From Rhizobium sp. (lineage in GTDB: Bacteria; Pseudomonadota; Alphaproteobacteria; Rhizobiales; Rhizobiaceae): a stretch of 64,000 bases of DNA. The notes beneath the pieces were generated by a model that worked only from the letters and a program-made list of their open reading frames with translations, did not search any database and had not been told where the DNA came from. The stretch is from positions 248,001 through 312,000 of the forward strand of contig JAPZUE010000025.1 in the NCBI GenBank assembly GCA_027533385.1, written 5' to 3'. Shown piece after piece: positions 8,050 to 17,116 of this stretch (positions within the stretch are counted from its first letter, which is position 1; each line of letters begins with the position of its first letter). Made by a program: the position numbers and the translations under genes.

Positions 8050-9072
8050 ATGGCGAAAATGGCAGTTGCATCGCAAATGAACAGGCCAATGCCCGCAATT
8101 GCATCGATCCGCGCCTCGGTGCTTGCCCCGCTCGTCGAACAAATCGACCGGCGCAGCGGCAAGACAGACCTTTTGCTCGCATCACACGGCATCTTGCGCA
8201 GCCAGCTGGACGACCCCTATGCCATGATCCCGATGGCGCGTTATGTCGCGATCTTCGAGGAGGCGGCCCTGGTAACCGGTGAAGCCTCGCTCGGTGCCCG
8301 GCTCGGCACCCTGTTCAAACCGAGCGACATCGGGCCGATCGGCGTGTTGTTCTCGATCTCGGGCACGATCCGCGCCGGCTTCGAACGCCTGGCGAAATAC
8401 GTCAACACGGTGCAGAGCGCGACGAGCTCGGGCGTCTTCGAGGAAGACGGTAATCTCGTCTGGAGCTACCGGCTGGAGGATCCGAAGATGTGGCCGCGCC
8501 GGCAGGACAGCGAATTCTCCGTCGTCGCCTCCTGCCAGCTGGTGCGCTCGTGTTTTGCCAAAAGCTGGAAGCCGCTCGAAGTGCATTTCGAGCATATGGC
8601 TCCGCGCGACCGCTCGGTGCTGGAGCGGATCTTCCGCTGCCCCCTTGTATTCGGCGAATCCGCCAACCGCATCATCGTCGAGGGTCGGGACGCGACCCGT
8701 CTCTACCGCCAGGAAGATCCGGCTCTATCCGCCGTGCTGGAACGACATGTGGCAGAACTGGTCGGCAAGACCATGGTCCCCGACAGCATCAGCGAACGGG
8801 TGCGCGGGCTGATCGGCATCTATCTCGGCCACAAGCCGATCACGCTTCCGGCAATCGCCACCGAACTGCGGATCTCGGTCCGCACGCTGCAGCGACGCCT
8901 TGCCGAGGAAGGAACCTCGCTGCGTGACCTGGTGCGGGAAACCCGCGAAACCATCGCGGCGACACAGCTCGCGGCGCATGTGCAGAAATCGCGGATCGCC
9001 GAGGTGCTCGGCTATGCCGATTCAACAGTCTTGTGGCGGGCGCAGAAAGGCTGGAGCCGGCGGCAGACCTGA
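8050..9072 (+). CDS. AraC-family transcriptional regulator of the amine oxidase unit
   Basis: 340 residues: an N-terminal arabinose-binding-like (OruR/ArgR-like) domain over about residues 20-210 and a C-terminal AraC helix-turn-helix from about 245 (ITLPAIATELRISVRTLQRRLAEEG, then a second helix pair ending LGYADSTVLWRAQKGW). The second HTH is slightly shorter and less canonical than usual (FxRAFKRW is normal). It is divergent from the permease-amine oxidase operon and is the obvious candidate for its amine-responsive activator. Start at 8050 is the first ATG in frame; one or two later ATGs (8059, 8086) are possible. Confidence 0.85.
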   Translation: MAKMAVASQMNRPMPAIASIRASVLAPLVEQIDRRSGKTDLLLASHGILRSQLDDPYAMIPMARYVAIFEEAALVTGEASLGARLGTLFKPSDIGPIGVLFSISGTIRAGFERLAKYVNTVQSATSSGVFEEDGNLVWSYRLEDPKMWPRRQDSEFSVVASCQLVRSCFAKSWKPLEVHFEHMAPRDRSVLERIFRCPLVFGESANRIIVEGRDATRLYRQEDPALSAVLERHVAELVGKTMVPDSISERVRGLIGIYLGHKPITLPAIATELRISVRTLQRRLAEEGTSLRDLVRETRETIAATQLAAHVQKSRIAEVLGYADSTVLWRAQKGWSRRQT

Positions 9073-9093
9073 TCCGTCCGCCGGCCGGGGCGA

Positions 9094-10122
9094 TCAACTT
9101 TCAAGACCCTTCAGAACGTTGGCGACATTCAGCCCGATTTCCGGCACGCCGTAACCACCTTCCATCAGCGTCAGCACCGGCACGCCGCTGGCTGCGATCA
9201 TCTCGCCCATGCGGATATAGTCCGGGCTCTTCAGCTTGAAGAAGCTGATCGGGTCCTTCTCGAAGGTATCGACGCCGAGCGAGACGACGATGGCTTCGGC
9301 ACCATAGGCCTTGATCTTCTTCAGACTGTCTTCCAGCGCCGCCGACCAGATCTCGAAGGGCGTGCCCGAGGGCATCGGATAATTGGCGTTCAGGCCCTCG
9401 CCGTCGCCCTCGCCCGTCTCGTCGGCATAGCCGAGGAAGAAGGGGAAGGCGTCTTCCGGCTCGCCATGCAGGGAGGCGAAGAAGATGTCGCCGCGGCGAT
9501 AGGTGATGTCCTGGGTGCCATTACCGTGGTGGAAGTCGACGTCGAGGATCGCGACCTTCTTCGCGCCATGGTCGATGAGCCGCTGGGCGGCGACGGCGGC
9601 GTTGTTGATGAAGCAGTAGCCGCCGAAGAGATCGATGCCGGCATGGTGGCCGGGCGGGCGGCAGAGCGAGAAGGCAAAGCGGTTGCCCTCGTTCAGCCAG
9701 TCCGCACCCGAGAGGGCGACGTCCATCGAGGCGATCGCCGCCTCATAGGTGCCCTTGGAAATCGAGGTCTCTGCTGAATTTGTGTAGTAGCCGACGGCGC
9801 CATCGATATTCTTCGGCACGCGCCCAGTCTGGCTGCGGCGGCAGGGGAAGGAGGTCGCGATCGCCTCACCCTCGAAGCCATGCGCCTGCCAGCGATCCCA
9901 GCAGGTGCGCAGGAATTCGAGGTAGCCCGCATCATGCACCTTGAGCGCCGTTTCAAGCCCGTGTTCTGCCGGCGCACGCACATCGGTGAAGCCGGCTTCC
10001 CTGACGCCCGCCAGCACCCACTCGGCGCGGAAGGGTCCTTCGAAAGGCTTCACCAGAAGGCCGCCATGCAGCTCGGTCTTGGCATCCCGCAGCTTGTGTT
10101 TTTCGGAATAGAATACGCGCAT
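9094..10122 (-). CDS. Histone-deacetylase-superfamily amidohydrolase, acetylpolyamine type
   Basis: 342 residues of the class II HDAC / acetylpolyamine aminohydrolase fold. Visible active-site motifs are CRPPGHHAG (general acid/base His pair), DVDFHHGNGT (zinc ligands Asp and His), and LGVDTFEKDP with the third metal Asp; EGGYG carries a conserved C-terminal Gly-rich loop. Starting MRVFYSEKHKLRDAKTELHGG is typical of the bacterial AphA branch, which removes acetyl groups from N-acetylated polyamines. Its place next to an amine oxidase, amine permease and AraC regulator supports a role in polyamine or amine catabolism. It converges on the AraC gene with only 21 bases between stops. Confidence 0.88.
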   Translation of the reverse strand: MRVFYSEKHKLRDAKTELHGGLLVKPFEGPFRAEWVLAGVREAGFTDVRAPAEHGLETALKVHDAGYLEFLRTCWDRWQAHGFEGEAIATSFPCRRSQTGRVPKNIDGAVGYYTNSAETSISKGTYEAAIASMDVALSGADWLNEGNRFAFSLCRPPGHHAGIDLFGGYCFINNAAVAAQRLIDHGAKKVAILDVDFHHGNGTQDITYRRGDIFFASLHGEPEDAFPFFLGYADETGEGDGEGLNANYPMPSGTPFEIWSAALEDSLKKIKAYGAEAIVVSLGVDTFEKDPISFFKLKSPDYIRMGEMIAASGVPVLTLMEGGYGVPEIGLNVANVLKGLES

Positions 10123-10259
10123 TGCCTCGTTTTCCCTCTGGTTCTTTTGCAGGGAAAACTAGCCTCGTCAGAGGCGCGGCCACAAGTGCAAAGGGGACGA
10201 TTTCCTGATCATACGACCAAAAAATCGCCCCCTGCCCCTCGGCCCCCGCCGATCCGATA

Positions 10260-10628
10260 TTACTCGGTCAGGTTGATCTGCTCGGTCTCGCCACCGGTGC
10301 AGGTGTAGCAGCAGTTCTCGCAATTCTCTGTGTTATTGGGACCCACGCCCCAATAGCTCTGCTTGTCGCCGGAGATCCAGGCGCCGTAGCAGATCGTTTC
10401 GCCTTCCTCGCAGGACAGCGGGATCTGCTTGGTCTCGCCATCGTCGAGATAGAAGACCTCGTTATTGCCCGGCCAGACATAGTCGCGGTCCTGGCTGTAA
10501 AGCTCGACCTCAACCGCATTCGGATGGTCGTTGCGCATCACGAAGGTCACGTCGGCGGCCAGAGCCGGCGCAGCCACGGCGAGTGCCAGCGCGATAGCCG
10601 TCCATTTCATGAAGTTCTTTGCAGTCAT
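10260..10628 (-). CDS. Small exported cysteine-rich protein
   Basis: 122 residues with a clear Sec signal peptide (MTAKNFMKWTAIALALAVAA, cleavage near PALAA-DV). The mature protein starts DVTFVMRNDHPNAVEVELYSQ, a beta-sheet-like pattern, and contains six Cys, four of them clustered near the C terminus (ENCENCCYTC), suggesting disulfides. It is probably periplasmic or secreted. I do not recognise a named family. It stands alone, with its own upstream gap of about 140 bases to the GNAT gene. Confidence 0.8.
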   Translation of the reverse strand: MTAKNFMKWTAIALALAVAAPALAADVTFVMRNDHPNAVEVELYSQDRDYVWPGNNEVFYLDDGETKQIPLSCEEGETICYGAWISGDKQSYWGVGPNNTENCENCCYTCTGGETEQINLTE

Positions 10629-10765
10629 GTAGTTCTATCCCCCGGATCGCGAGCGGCCCCCCACATCGCGAAACGCACGGACCATAAGCAGATGCTCATG
10701 CGGCTGGAAAGAGCCGGAGGCTGGCGTTTTTTGGGCTTAAACTCAATAACTTGAACGCGATGCGA

Positions 10766-11296
10766 TCAGGCAACAGTTTTCCAGAAGACGACCGTGTCGC
10801 AATAGCGGCCGTCGGGGAAAAGAGCATAGTTCGGGATGATGCCGGAGCGCTGCCAGCCGAGCTTTTCGTAGAGGCCTTCCGCCAGTTCGCCAGCGGCGGT
10901 ATCGAGCACAAGCAGCCAGCGTCCGGCTTTCGCCGCGCCGCTCTCGGCAGCGGCCATCAGGGCCTTTGAGAGGCCAAGCCCGCGTGCGTCACGATGCACC
11001 AGCAGCTTCATGAGATCTCCGCGATGCGGCTGATTGGGCTTGGAGGCAAAGCCGACCTGGACGCTGCCGACGAGGCGGTCACCGAGAAAAGCGCCGTAGA
11101 GCAGAACCTCGCCCCGCCCGACGGCGTCCGCCACACCCCGCCAGAAGGCTTGTCCATCATCAGGCCTGAAGGGCGACATGAAGCCGAGCGAAGCCCCACC
11201 CTCGACGCAGTCGGCAAGCGTCTCGCAGAGATCCGGCAAGGCGGCAAGCGCCTCAGCTTCAGACAGTTGACGGATTTCGGTCTTGTTGTCGGGCAT
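10766..11296 (-). CDS. GNAT-family N-acetyltransferase
   Basis: 176 residues starting MPDNKTEIRQLSEAEALAAL at 11296, with AGGA 8 bases upstream; the longer frame to 11416 overlaps the preceding regulator and is rejected. The acetyl-CoA-binding motif A is visible as LLVHRDARGLGLSKALMAAAES, followed by LDTAAGELAEGLYEKLGW. It transfers an acetyl group from acetyl-CoA to an unknown small molecule or protein. The gene follows the XRE-cupin regulator by 26 bases on the same strand, so the two form a small operon. Confidence 0.88.
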   Translation of the reverse strand: MPDNKTEIRQLSEAEALAALPDLCETLADCVEGGASLGFMSPFRPDDGQAFWRGVADAVGRGEVLLYGAFLGDRLVGSVQVGFASKPNQPHRGDLMKLLVHRDARGLGLSKALMAAAESGAAKAGRWLLVLDTAAGELAEGLYEKLGWQRSGIIPNYALFPDGRYCDTVVFWKTVA

Positions 11297-11322
11297 GGAT
11301 CGTGTCCTGTGGTCTAAAAGAG

Positions 11323-11895
11323 TCAGGGGCCGAGGGAGATCACCACGGCATAGCGGGCGGGTCGGTCGGTCGGGTTCCTGTAGCCGTGCACGTCGCCGAC
11401 ATTCATGAACAGGCAATCGCCGGCTTCGAGCCGGTATACCGTCTCGCCGACCATCAGTTCGATCGCCCCTTCGAAGACCCAGACATGCTGCGTCTGGCTG
11501 CGGCCCGTCGGGCGGCCGGGAAAGCGGACTTCGGCACCGGCCGGAAATTCGACCTCGACGATATCGGTGCCGCTGCCCGTCCCCTGGGGTGAGACTGCGC
11601 GACGCAGATAACCGCTTTCCGGATCGCGCCAGACCGCCTGGTCGGCGCGCCGTGCCAGCGGCGATGGCTCGGCTTCATTGACTGCAAAGAAGACCGAAAG
11701 CGACACGCCGAGCGCCGAGCAGAGCCGCGCCAGAAGGGCCGCCGTGGGGCTCGCCTCCCTGCGCTCGATCCGTGAAATCATCGCCCGGCTGACGCCTGAG
11801 AGCTCCGCCAACTGGTCCAGCGTCAGACCGCACTCCAGGCGCAGGCGCTTCAGACGTTCGGCCACGTGTTTCTCGAAGTGATCGGTTGATTCCAT
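11323..11895 (-). CDS. XRE-family regulator with C-terminal cupin domain
   Basis: 190 residues: an N-terminal helix-turn-helix (about 12-70; LDQLAELSGVSRAMISRIER is the recognition region) followed by a cupin-2 sensor barrel (about 110-188; PGRPTGRSQTQHVWVFEGAI and LEAGDCLFMN). Proteins of this layout usually repress or activate a neighbouring metabolic gene in response to a small ligand. It heads a two-gene unit with a GNAT acetyltransferase and is divergent from a second, related XRE-cupin gene. Confidence 0.88.
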   Translation of the reverse strand: MESTDHFEKHVAERLKRLRLECGLTLDQLAELSGVSRAMISRIERREASPTAALLARLCSALGVSLSVFFAVNEAEPSPLARRADQAVWRDPESGYLRRAVSPQGTGSGTDIVEVEFPAGAEVRFPGRPTGRSQTQHVWVFEGAIELMVGETVYRLEAGDCLFMNVGDVHGYRNPTDRPARYAVVISLGP

Positions 11896-12020
11896 TATCT
11901 AAGAATTTCATGCGCCGATATTGGAGTCAAGCTCTGTGCACTTGCCTCTTCCGCATGCCCGCAGGCTCGGCTTAAAAGGAAGCGTCGGCCTTCGCCGTTC
12001 AAACCGCAGGACATGACCCC

Positions 12021-12584
12021 ATGCAGCACACTCCCGAGATCGGCCCGGCCATCAAGCGCGAGCGCAAGGCGCGCAAGCTGACCCTCGAACAGCTCGGCAC
12101 GCTGTCGGGTGTTTCCAAGTCGATGCTGAGCCAGATCGAGCGCGGGGAGGCCAACCCGACCTTCGCGGTGCTCTGGAGCCTCACACAGGCGATGGAGATC
12201 GAACTTTCGGATCTGATCGGCAACGGCACATCGGTCGCCGGACGCGAGGAGATCGAGGTCACCTCGGTCATGCACACGCCGGTCATCCGCAGCGCCGACG
12301 GCTCCTGCCGGCTGAAGATCCTGAGTTCGCCGAGGCTTGCCGGCCAGACGGAATGGTACGACCTCGAAATGGATCCGGGCGGCGCCCTTGTGAGCCAGCC
12401 GCATTCGATCGGCGCCTTCGAACATTTCACCGCCTTCACCGACGGTTTCGAGATTTCCTGCGGCGGCAGCAAGACGCAGATTCGGTCAGGCGAAACCGCC
12501 CGTTACCGCGCCGATGTCCCACATGCGATCCGCAATGCCGGAACCGATATCGGCAAGGGCCTGCTGGTCGTGCTACACAGATAG
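12021..12584 (+). CDS. XRE-family regulator with C-terminal cupin domain
   Basis: 187 residues with the same layout as the divergent neighbour: HTH over about 10-65 (LEQLGTLSGVSKSMLSQIERGEANPTF) and a cupin from about 100 (GGALVSQPHSIGAFEHFTAF, RYRADVPHAIRNAG). It lies 82 bases upstream of kbl on the same strand, so threonine catabolism is its most likely target, which is inference. The pair of related regulators back to back suggests an old duplication. Confidence 0.88.
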   Translation: MQHTPEIGPAIKRERKARKLTLEQLGTLSGVSKSMLSQIERGEANPTFAVLWSLTQAMEIELSDLIGNGTSVAGREEIEVTSVMHTPVIRSADGSCRLKILSSPRLAGQTEWYDLEMDPGGALVSQPHSIGAFEHFTAFTDGFEISCGGSKTQIRSGETARYRADVPHAIRNAGTDIGKGLLVVLHR

Positions 12585-12666
12585 GCGAAAAGGCAATTCC
12601 AAAATATCGATTGCCGAAGGGCAAAATTCCGATATGCTGGAATTATTCAGCATCGAGGGATTTCCC

Positions 12667-13869
12667 ATGCAGACCGGCTTTCTCGACCACATCACCGACA
12701 TCCTCCAGGGCATCGAAGCCGACGGGCTTCTGAAACGCGAACGCGAGATCGTCAGCCCGCAATCGGGCCGCATCCAGGTGCGCGATTCGAGCGGCACGCG
12801 CGAGATGATCAATCTCTGCGCCAACAACTATCTCGGCCTCGCCAACCATCCCGAGATCGAACAGGCCGCGAAGGCTGCGATCGACAGCCACGGCTTCGGC
12901 ATGGCCTCGGTGCGTTTCATCTGCGGCGCGCAGGACATCCATCGCCAACTCGAACAGGCGATCGCCCGCTATCTCGACAAGGACGACGCGATCCTGTTTG
13001 CCGCCTGTTTCGATGCCAATGGCGGGATCTTCGAGACGCTGCTCGGCCCTGAGGACGCGATCATTTCCGACAGCCTGAACCACGCCTCGATCATTGACGG
13101 CGTGCGGCTCTCCAAGGCGAAGCGCTATCGCTATGCCAACTCCGACATGAACGCGCTGGAAGACGAGCTGAAGAAGGCGATTGCCGAGGGCACCCGCTTC
13201 CGGCTGATCGTCACCGACGGCGTTTTCTCGATGGATGGCTATGTCGCCAAGCTCCCGGAAATCTGCGCGCTCGCCGAGAAATACGGCGCCATGGTGATGA
13301 TCGACGAATGCCATGCGACTGGCCATCTGGGCGCCAAGGGCAAGGGTACCCCGACACTGACGGGCGTTGGCACCCGCGTCGACATCATCACCGGCACCTT
13401 CGGCAAGACGCTGGGTGGCGCCATGGGCGGCTTCATCGCCGGCCCGAAGGCGGCCATCGATCTCTTACGCCAGCGGGCACGGCCCTATCTCTTCTCCAAC
13501 AGCCTCGCGCCTGCCGTCGCGGCCGGTTCGCTGAAGGCAATCGAAATCGCCGAAGGTGCCGACGACCTGCGCGCCAAGCTCTCCGGCCACACCAAACGCT
13601 TCCGCCAGGGCCTGACCGAGGCGGGCTTCGAGCTGCTTCCCGGCGAAACGCCGATCATCCCGGTCATGACCCATGACGCGGTGCTGGCGCAAAAGCTTGC
13701 TGCCGAACTCGATGCACGCGGCGTCTATGTCGCCGGCTTCTTCTTCCCCGTCGTGCCCAAGGGCCAGGCCCGCATCCGCACCCAGATGTCGGCAGCGCTC
13801 AGCGAGGCCGATATCGAAACCGCCATCGCCGCATTCATCGATGCCGGCAAGACCATCGGGATGATCTGA
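12667..13869 (+). CDS. kbl: Glycine C-acetyltransferase (2-amino-3-ketobutyrate CoA ligase)
   Basis: 400 residues, matching Escherichia coli Kbl closely in length and motif order: [51 protein letters not shown] and the PLP lysine in [10 protein letters not shown]. It cleaves 2-amino-3-ketobutyrate with CoA to glycine and acetyl-CoA, the second step of threonine degradation. I chose the ATG at 12667, seven bases after GAGGG; the in-frame ATG at 12634 would add an atypical N terminus. tdh starts two bases after the stop, so they form one operon. Three AATTCC/GGAATT half-sites lie just upstream. Confidence 0.95.
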   Translation: MQTGFLDHITDILQGIEADGLLKREREIVSPQSGRIQVRDSSGTREMINLCANNYLGLANHPEIEQAAKAAIDSHGFGMASVRFICGAQDIHRQLEQAIARYLDKDDAILFAACFDANGGIFETLLGPEDAIISDSLNHASIIDGVRLSKAKRYRYANSDMNALEDELKKAIAEGTRFRLIVTDGVFSMDGYVAKLPEICALAEKYGAMVMIDECHATGHLGAKGKGTPTLTGVGTRVDIITGTFGKTLGGAMGGFIAGPKAAIDLLRQRARPYLFSNSLAPAVAAGSLKAIEIAEGADDLRAKLSGHTKRFRQGLTEAGFELLPGETPIIPVMTHDAVLAQKLAAELDARGVYVAGFFFPVVPKGQARIRTQMSAALSEADIETAIAAFIDAGKTIGMI

Positions 13870-13871
13870 TC

Positions 13872-14897
13872 ATGAAGGCGCTTTCCAAGCAGAAATCCGA
13901 AGTCGGCATCTGGATGATCGATGCCCCGGTCCCGGAGATCGGGCCTGATGACGTTCTGGTCAAGATCAACAAGACCGGCATCTGCGGCACCGACGTGCAC
14001 ATCTACAAATGGGACGAGTGGGCGCAGAAGACGATCCCCGTGCCGATGATCACCGGCCATGAATATGCCGGCGAGATCGTCGCCGTCGGTGCCAATGTGC
14101 GCAACCTCCAGATCGGCCAGCGCGTCTCCGGCGAGGGCCATCTCGTCGGCATGAACAGCCGCGCCTCACGCGCCGGCAAATATCATCTCGACCCGGAGAC
14201 CAAGGGTATCGGCGTCAACGTGCAGGGCACGTTTGCGGAATTTGCCAAGATCCCGGCCTTCAACATCATCCCGCTGCCGGACACCATCGATGACGAGATC
14301 GGCGCGATCCTCGATCCGCTGGGCAATGCCGTTCATACGGCGCTCGCCTTCGATCTCGTCGGCGAGGACGTGATCATCACCGGCGCCGGCCCGATCGGCA
14401 TCATGGGTGCGGCGATTGCCCGCCATGTCGGCGCGCGTCATGTGGTGATCACCGACGTCAATCCGGAGCGTCTGGCGCTTGCCGCCGAGGTCGCCGACGT
14501 GCATCCGGTCAACGTGGCGAACGAAGACCTGCGCGACGTGATGGCCAAGCTGAAGATGAAGGAAGGCTTCGATGTCGGTCTCGAAATGAGTGGCTCACCG
14601 GCAGCGCTTGATCAGATGATCGATCATCTCGTCATGGGCGGTCGCATCGCGCTTCTCGGCGTGCCTGCCCGTCCCTTCCATTTCGATCTCTCCAAGGTCG
14701 TCTTCCGCATGGTGACGCTGAAGGGCATCTATGGGCGCGAGATGTTCGACACCTGGCACAAGATGCTCGCCATGCTCGAAAGCGGCCTCGACATCCGCAA
14801 GGTCATCACGCACAGGATGAAGGTGGATGACTACGCACACGCCTTCGAACTCGCTAGCGCCGGCAAGGCGAGCAAGATCGTGCTCGACTGGACCTGA
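13872..14897 (+). CDS. tdh: L-threonine 3-dehydrogenase
   Basis: 341 residues, a zinc-type medium-chain dehydrogenase that oxidises threonine to 2-amino-3-ketobutyrate with NAD. The catalytic zinc site is present ([15 protein letters not shown] with the Cys, then GHEYAGEI), as is the nucleotide-binding [18 protein letters not shown]. The structural-zinc lobe is changed: the stretch that carries four Cys in E. coli Tdh here reads [19 protein letters not shown] with none. Coupled to kbl. The stop is followed by a strong hairpin. Confidence 0.94.
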   Translation: MKALSKQKSEVGIWMIDAPVPEIGPDDVLVKINKTGICGTDVHIYKWDEWAQKTIPVPMITGHEYAGEIVAVGANVRNLQIGQRVSGEGHLVGMNSRASRAGKYHLDPETKGIGVNVQGTFAEFAKIPAFNIIPLPDTIDDEIGAILDPLGNAVHTALAFDLVGEDVIITGAGPIGIMGAAIARHVGARHVVITDVNPERLALAAEVADVHPVNVANEDLRDVMAKLKMKEGFDVGLEMSGSPAALDQMIDHLVMGGRIALLGVPARPFHFDLSKVVFRMVTLKGIYGREMFDTWHKMLAMLESGLDIRKVITHRMKVDDYAHAFELASAGKASKIVLDWT

Positions 14898-14946
14898 GCT
14901 AGAGCCATTCATTTCTGATTGGCTGTAAGACCGGCACAGCTACAAT

Positions 14947-14982
14947 CCCATCCGGGGAGGCGGTTTGCGCTCCCCGGATGGG
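14947..14982. terminator. Strong hairpin between convergent tdh and chemoreceptor genes
   Basis: A perfect 13-bp stem (CCCATCCGGGGAG / CTCCCCGGATGGG) around a 10-base loop, in the gap between two convergent genes. There is no T run on either side, but the stem is strong and could terminate both transcripts. Confidence 0.6.
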
Positions 14983-15031
14983 TTCATTCATCGCCTGTCT
15001 GACGGATCGGGCGTGGTGGGCGCGTGCCGGC

Positions 15032-16831
15032 TTAGAATTCTTCCCAGTTATCCAGTTTCACGGCTGCATTTCCGCGCATGATCGCAGCCGGTCTTGCCGT
15101 GCCACGCGGCATGGCCGAAGCCGCCTGGCGTGATGCCTGCTGTATCGATGGCGTCCTTCCGGTCACCGCGAGCGTCCCAGCACTGCCGGACCCGACCCGG
15201 AACCGCGAGAGAAGCCGGAACAGTTCGTCGGCCTCGTTGGCCAGCCTCTGGGCCGTTCCGCTCATTTCCTCGACCATGGCCGTGTTCTTCTGGGTGCCCT
15301 GATCCATGGTGTTGACGGCGGTATTGATGTCCTTCAATCCGCTGGCCTGCTCGCGCGAGGCTTCGACGATTGCCGTGACATTGGAATTCACCTGAATGAC
15401 CTCGGCCACAATGGCCTCCAGGGCCTTGCCTGTTTCGCCGACGAGCGTGACGCCATTTTGAACGTGACCGTTGGAGGCACGGATCAGCTCCTTGATCTCC
15501 TTGGCCGCCTTGGCCGATCGTTGCGCCAGTTCGCGAACCTCCTGGGCAACCACCGCAAAACCCTTGCCTGCTTCCCCGGCGCGGGCCGCTTCCACGCCCG
15601 CATTGAGGGCGAGCAGATTGGTCTGAAAGGCGATTTCATCGATGACCCCGATGATGTTGCCGATCTCTGCGGCCGACGCCTCGATCTTGCCCATGGCGTC
15701 GACGGCATTGGTCACGACTTCGCCGGAGCGCTCGGCATTTTCCTTCGTCTGGCGGACGAGCAGCCCGGCTTGCTGCGCCTTGGCGCTCGACTCGCCGACC
15801 GTTGTGGTAATCTCTTCGAGCGCGGTGGCCGTCTCCTCGATCGAAGCAGCCTGCTGTTCGGTGCGCGTCGACAGGTCCTGCGAGGCGGCCTTGATCTCCT
15901 GGGCGGCAGCAGAAATGGCTCCGGCATTCTGCGAGACGGACTGCATGGCAGCCCTCAGTTTCGTCACCGCTTCGTTGTAGTCGACCCGCAGCCGGTCAAG
16001 CGCCGGCAGGAAGGGCTCGGACAGTCCCGTGAGGTCTCCATCCGCCAGCGCCTGCAGCGACCCGGCCAGCACTTCGACATTCGCGACCCGCTGGGTAATG
16101 TCGGTCGCAAACTTGACCACCTTCAACACGCGACCATGGTCATCGAAGATCGGGTTGTACGAGGCCTGGATGTGGATGCGCCTGCCGCCCTTGGCGATAC
16201 GCTCATATTCGGCGGTGAAGAACTCCCCGCGGGCAAGGCGCTGCCAGAACTGACGATAGTCATCGCTGCGCGCATAGACCGGATCGCAGACCATCTGATG
16301 GTGTTTGCCCTGGATCTCGGAAAGAGAATAGCCGACCGCACCACAGAAATTCTCGTTGGCGGTCAGGATTATGCCCTCGGGCGTGAACTCGATCATCGCC
16401 TGCGCGCGCGAAATGGCCGCGAGCTTCCCGGCGTCTTCTGCACTCTTCGTCTTCGCCGCCGTGATGTCGGAGGCGAATTTCACCACCTTATAGGTCTTGC
16501 CGTTCTTCTTCACCGGGTTGTACGAGGCTTCAATCCAGAATTCGCGACCCGTCTTCGTGAAGCGACGATACTGTCGCCGGTCAAAATTGCCGGCTGCCAG
16601 GTTGGCCCAGAAATCCCTGTATTCCTGCGAGGCAGCCTCAGTCGGATCCACAAAGATCCGATGGTGCTGCCCGACAATTTCCTCCAGCCGATAGCCGACC
16701 GCCTTGCAGAAGTTCTCGTTCGCCCAGAGTATGGTGCCGTCGGGCTTGAATTCGATGATCGCCTGAGATTGGCTCATCGCGTCCATGATTGCGCTGGCAT
16801 CATTACCCCAGCTTGAATATCTGCGTTCCAC
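15032..16831 (-). CDS. Soluble methyl-accepting chemotaxis protein with two PAS domains
   Basis: 599 residues. Two PAS domains with PAC segments sit at about 15-130 and 140-255 (WANENFCKAVGYRLEEIVGQ; TANENFCGAVGYSLSEIQGK). A linker resembling HAMP follows, then the chemoreceptor signalling hairpin with its conserved tip (IDEIAFQTNLLALNAGVEAA, ERAGEAGKGFAVVAQEVRELA-like region). No membrane segment is seen, so it senses a cytoplasmic signal, probably redox or energy state through flavin or haem. The protein ends NWEEF, the pentapeptide that tethers CheR in E. coli receptors. The start is a GTG at 16831 with GGAG eight bases upstream. Confidence 0.9.
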   Translation of the reverse strand: MERRYSSWGNDASAIMDAMSQSQAIIEFKPDGTILWANENFCKAVGYRLEEIVGQHHRIFVDPTEAASQEYRDFWANLAAGNFDRRQYRRFTKTGREFWIEASYNPVKKNGKTYKVVKFASDITAAKTKSAEDAGKLAAISRAQAMIEFTPEGIILTANENFCGAVGYSLSEIQGKHHQMVCDPVYARSDDYRQFWQRLARGEFFTAEYERIAKGGRRIHIQASYNPIFDDHGRVLKVVKFATDITQRVANVEVLAGSLQALADGDLTGLSEPFLPALDRLRVDYNEAVTKLRAAMQSVSQNAGAISAAAQEIKAASQDLSTRTEQQAASIEETATALEEITTTVGESSAKAQQAGLLVRQTKENAERSGEVVTNAVDAMGKIEASAAEIGNIIGVIDEIAFQTNLLALNAGVEAARAGEAGKGFAVVAQEVRELAQRSAKAAKEIKELIRASNGHVQNGVTLVGETGKALEAIVAEVIQVNSNVTAIVEASREQASGLKDINTAVNTMDQGTQKNTAMVEEMSGTAQRLANEADELFRLLSRFRVGSGSAGTLAVTGRTPSIQQASRQAASAMPRGTARPAAIMRGNAAVKLDNWEEF

Positions 16832-16945
16832 TGCACGGCTCCCCAGAAAATTGCACTCTGCGAGATCTCTCCCGACAAAGGTCCGGGACGCACGCGGTCG
16901 TCCCCTGAACGTCCGCCATGGTCAAATCTCGCATGCTAAATCTGG

Positions 16946-16980
16946 GGTCGGTTCGTTTAAACTCTGTAAACGAAGCGACC
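16946..16980. promoter_or_regulatory. Inverted repeat upstream of the chemoreceptor gene
   Basis: GGTCGGTTCGTTTA, seven-base loop, TAAACGAAGCGACC: arms of 14 bases with one mismatch. It lies 115 bases upstream of the chemoreceptor start in a 285-base intergenic stretch. An operator or transcript-end hairpin are both possible. Confidence 0.35.
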
Positions 16981-17116
16981 ATTCCTGGGGGGATGTGGAA
17001 AGAAAATGCAACTCGCGCCGCATTTACATTTTCTGATTGCAGATATTGACGAAACGCAATTCGCAAACTGATCGCGGATCCCTACCCAGCGAACGGTCGG
17101 TATTCAGCCAAACCGT

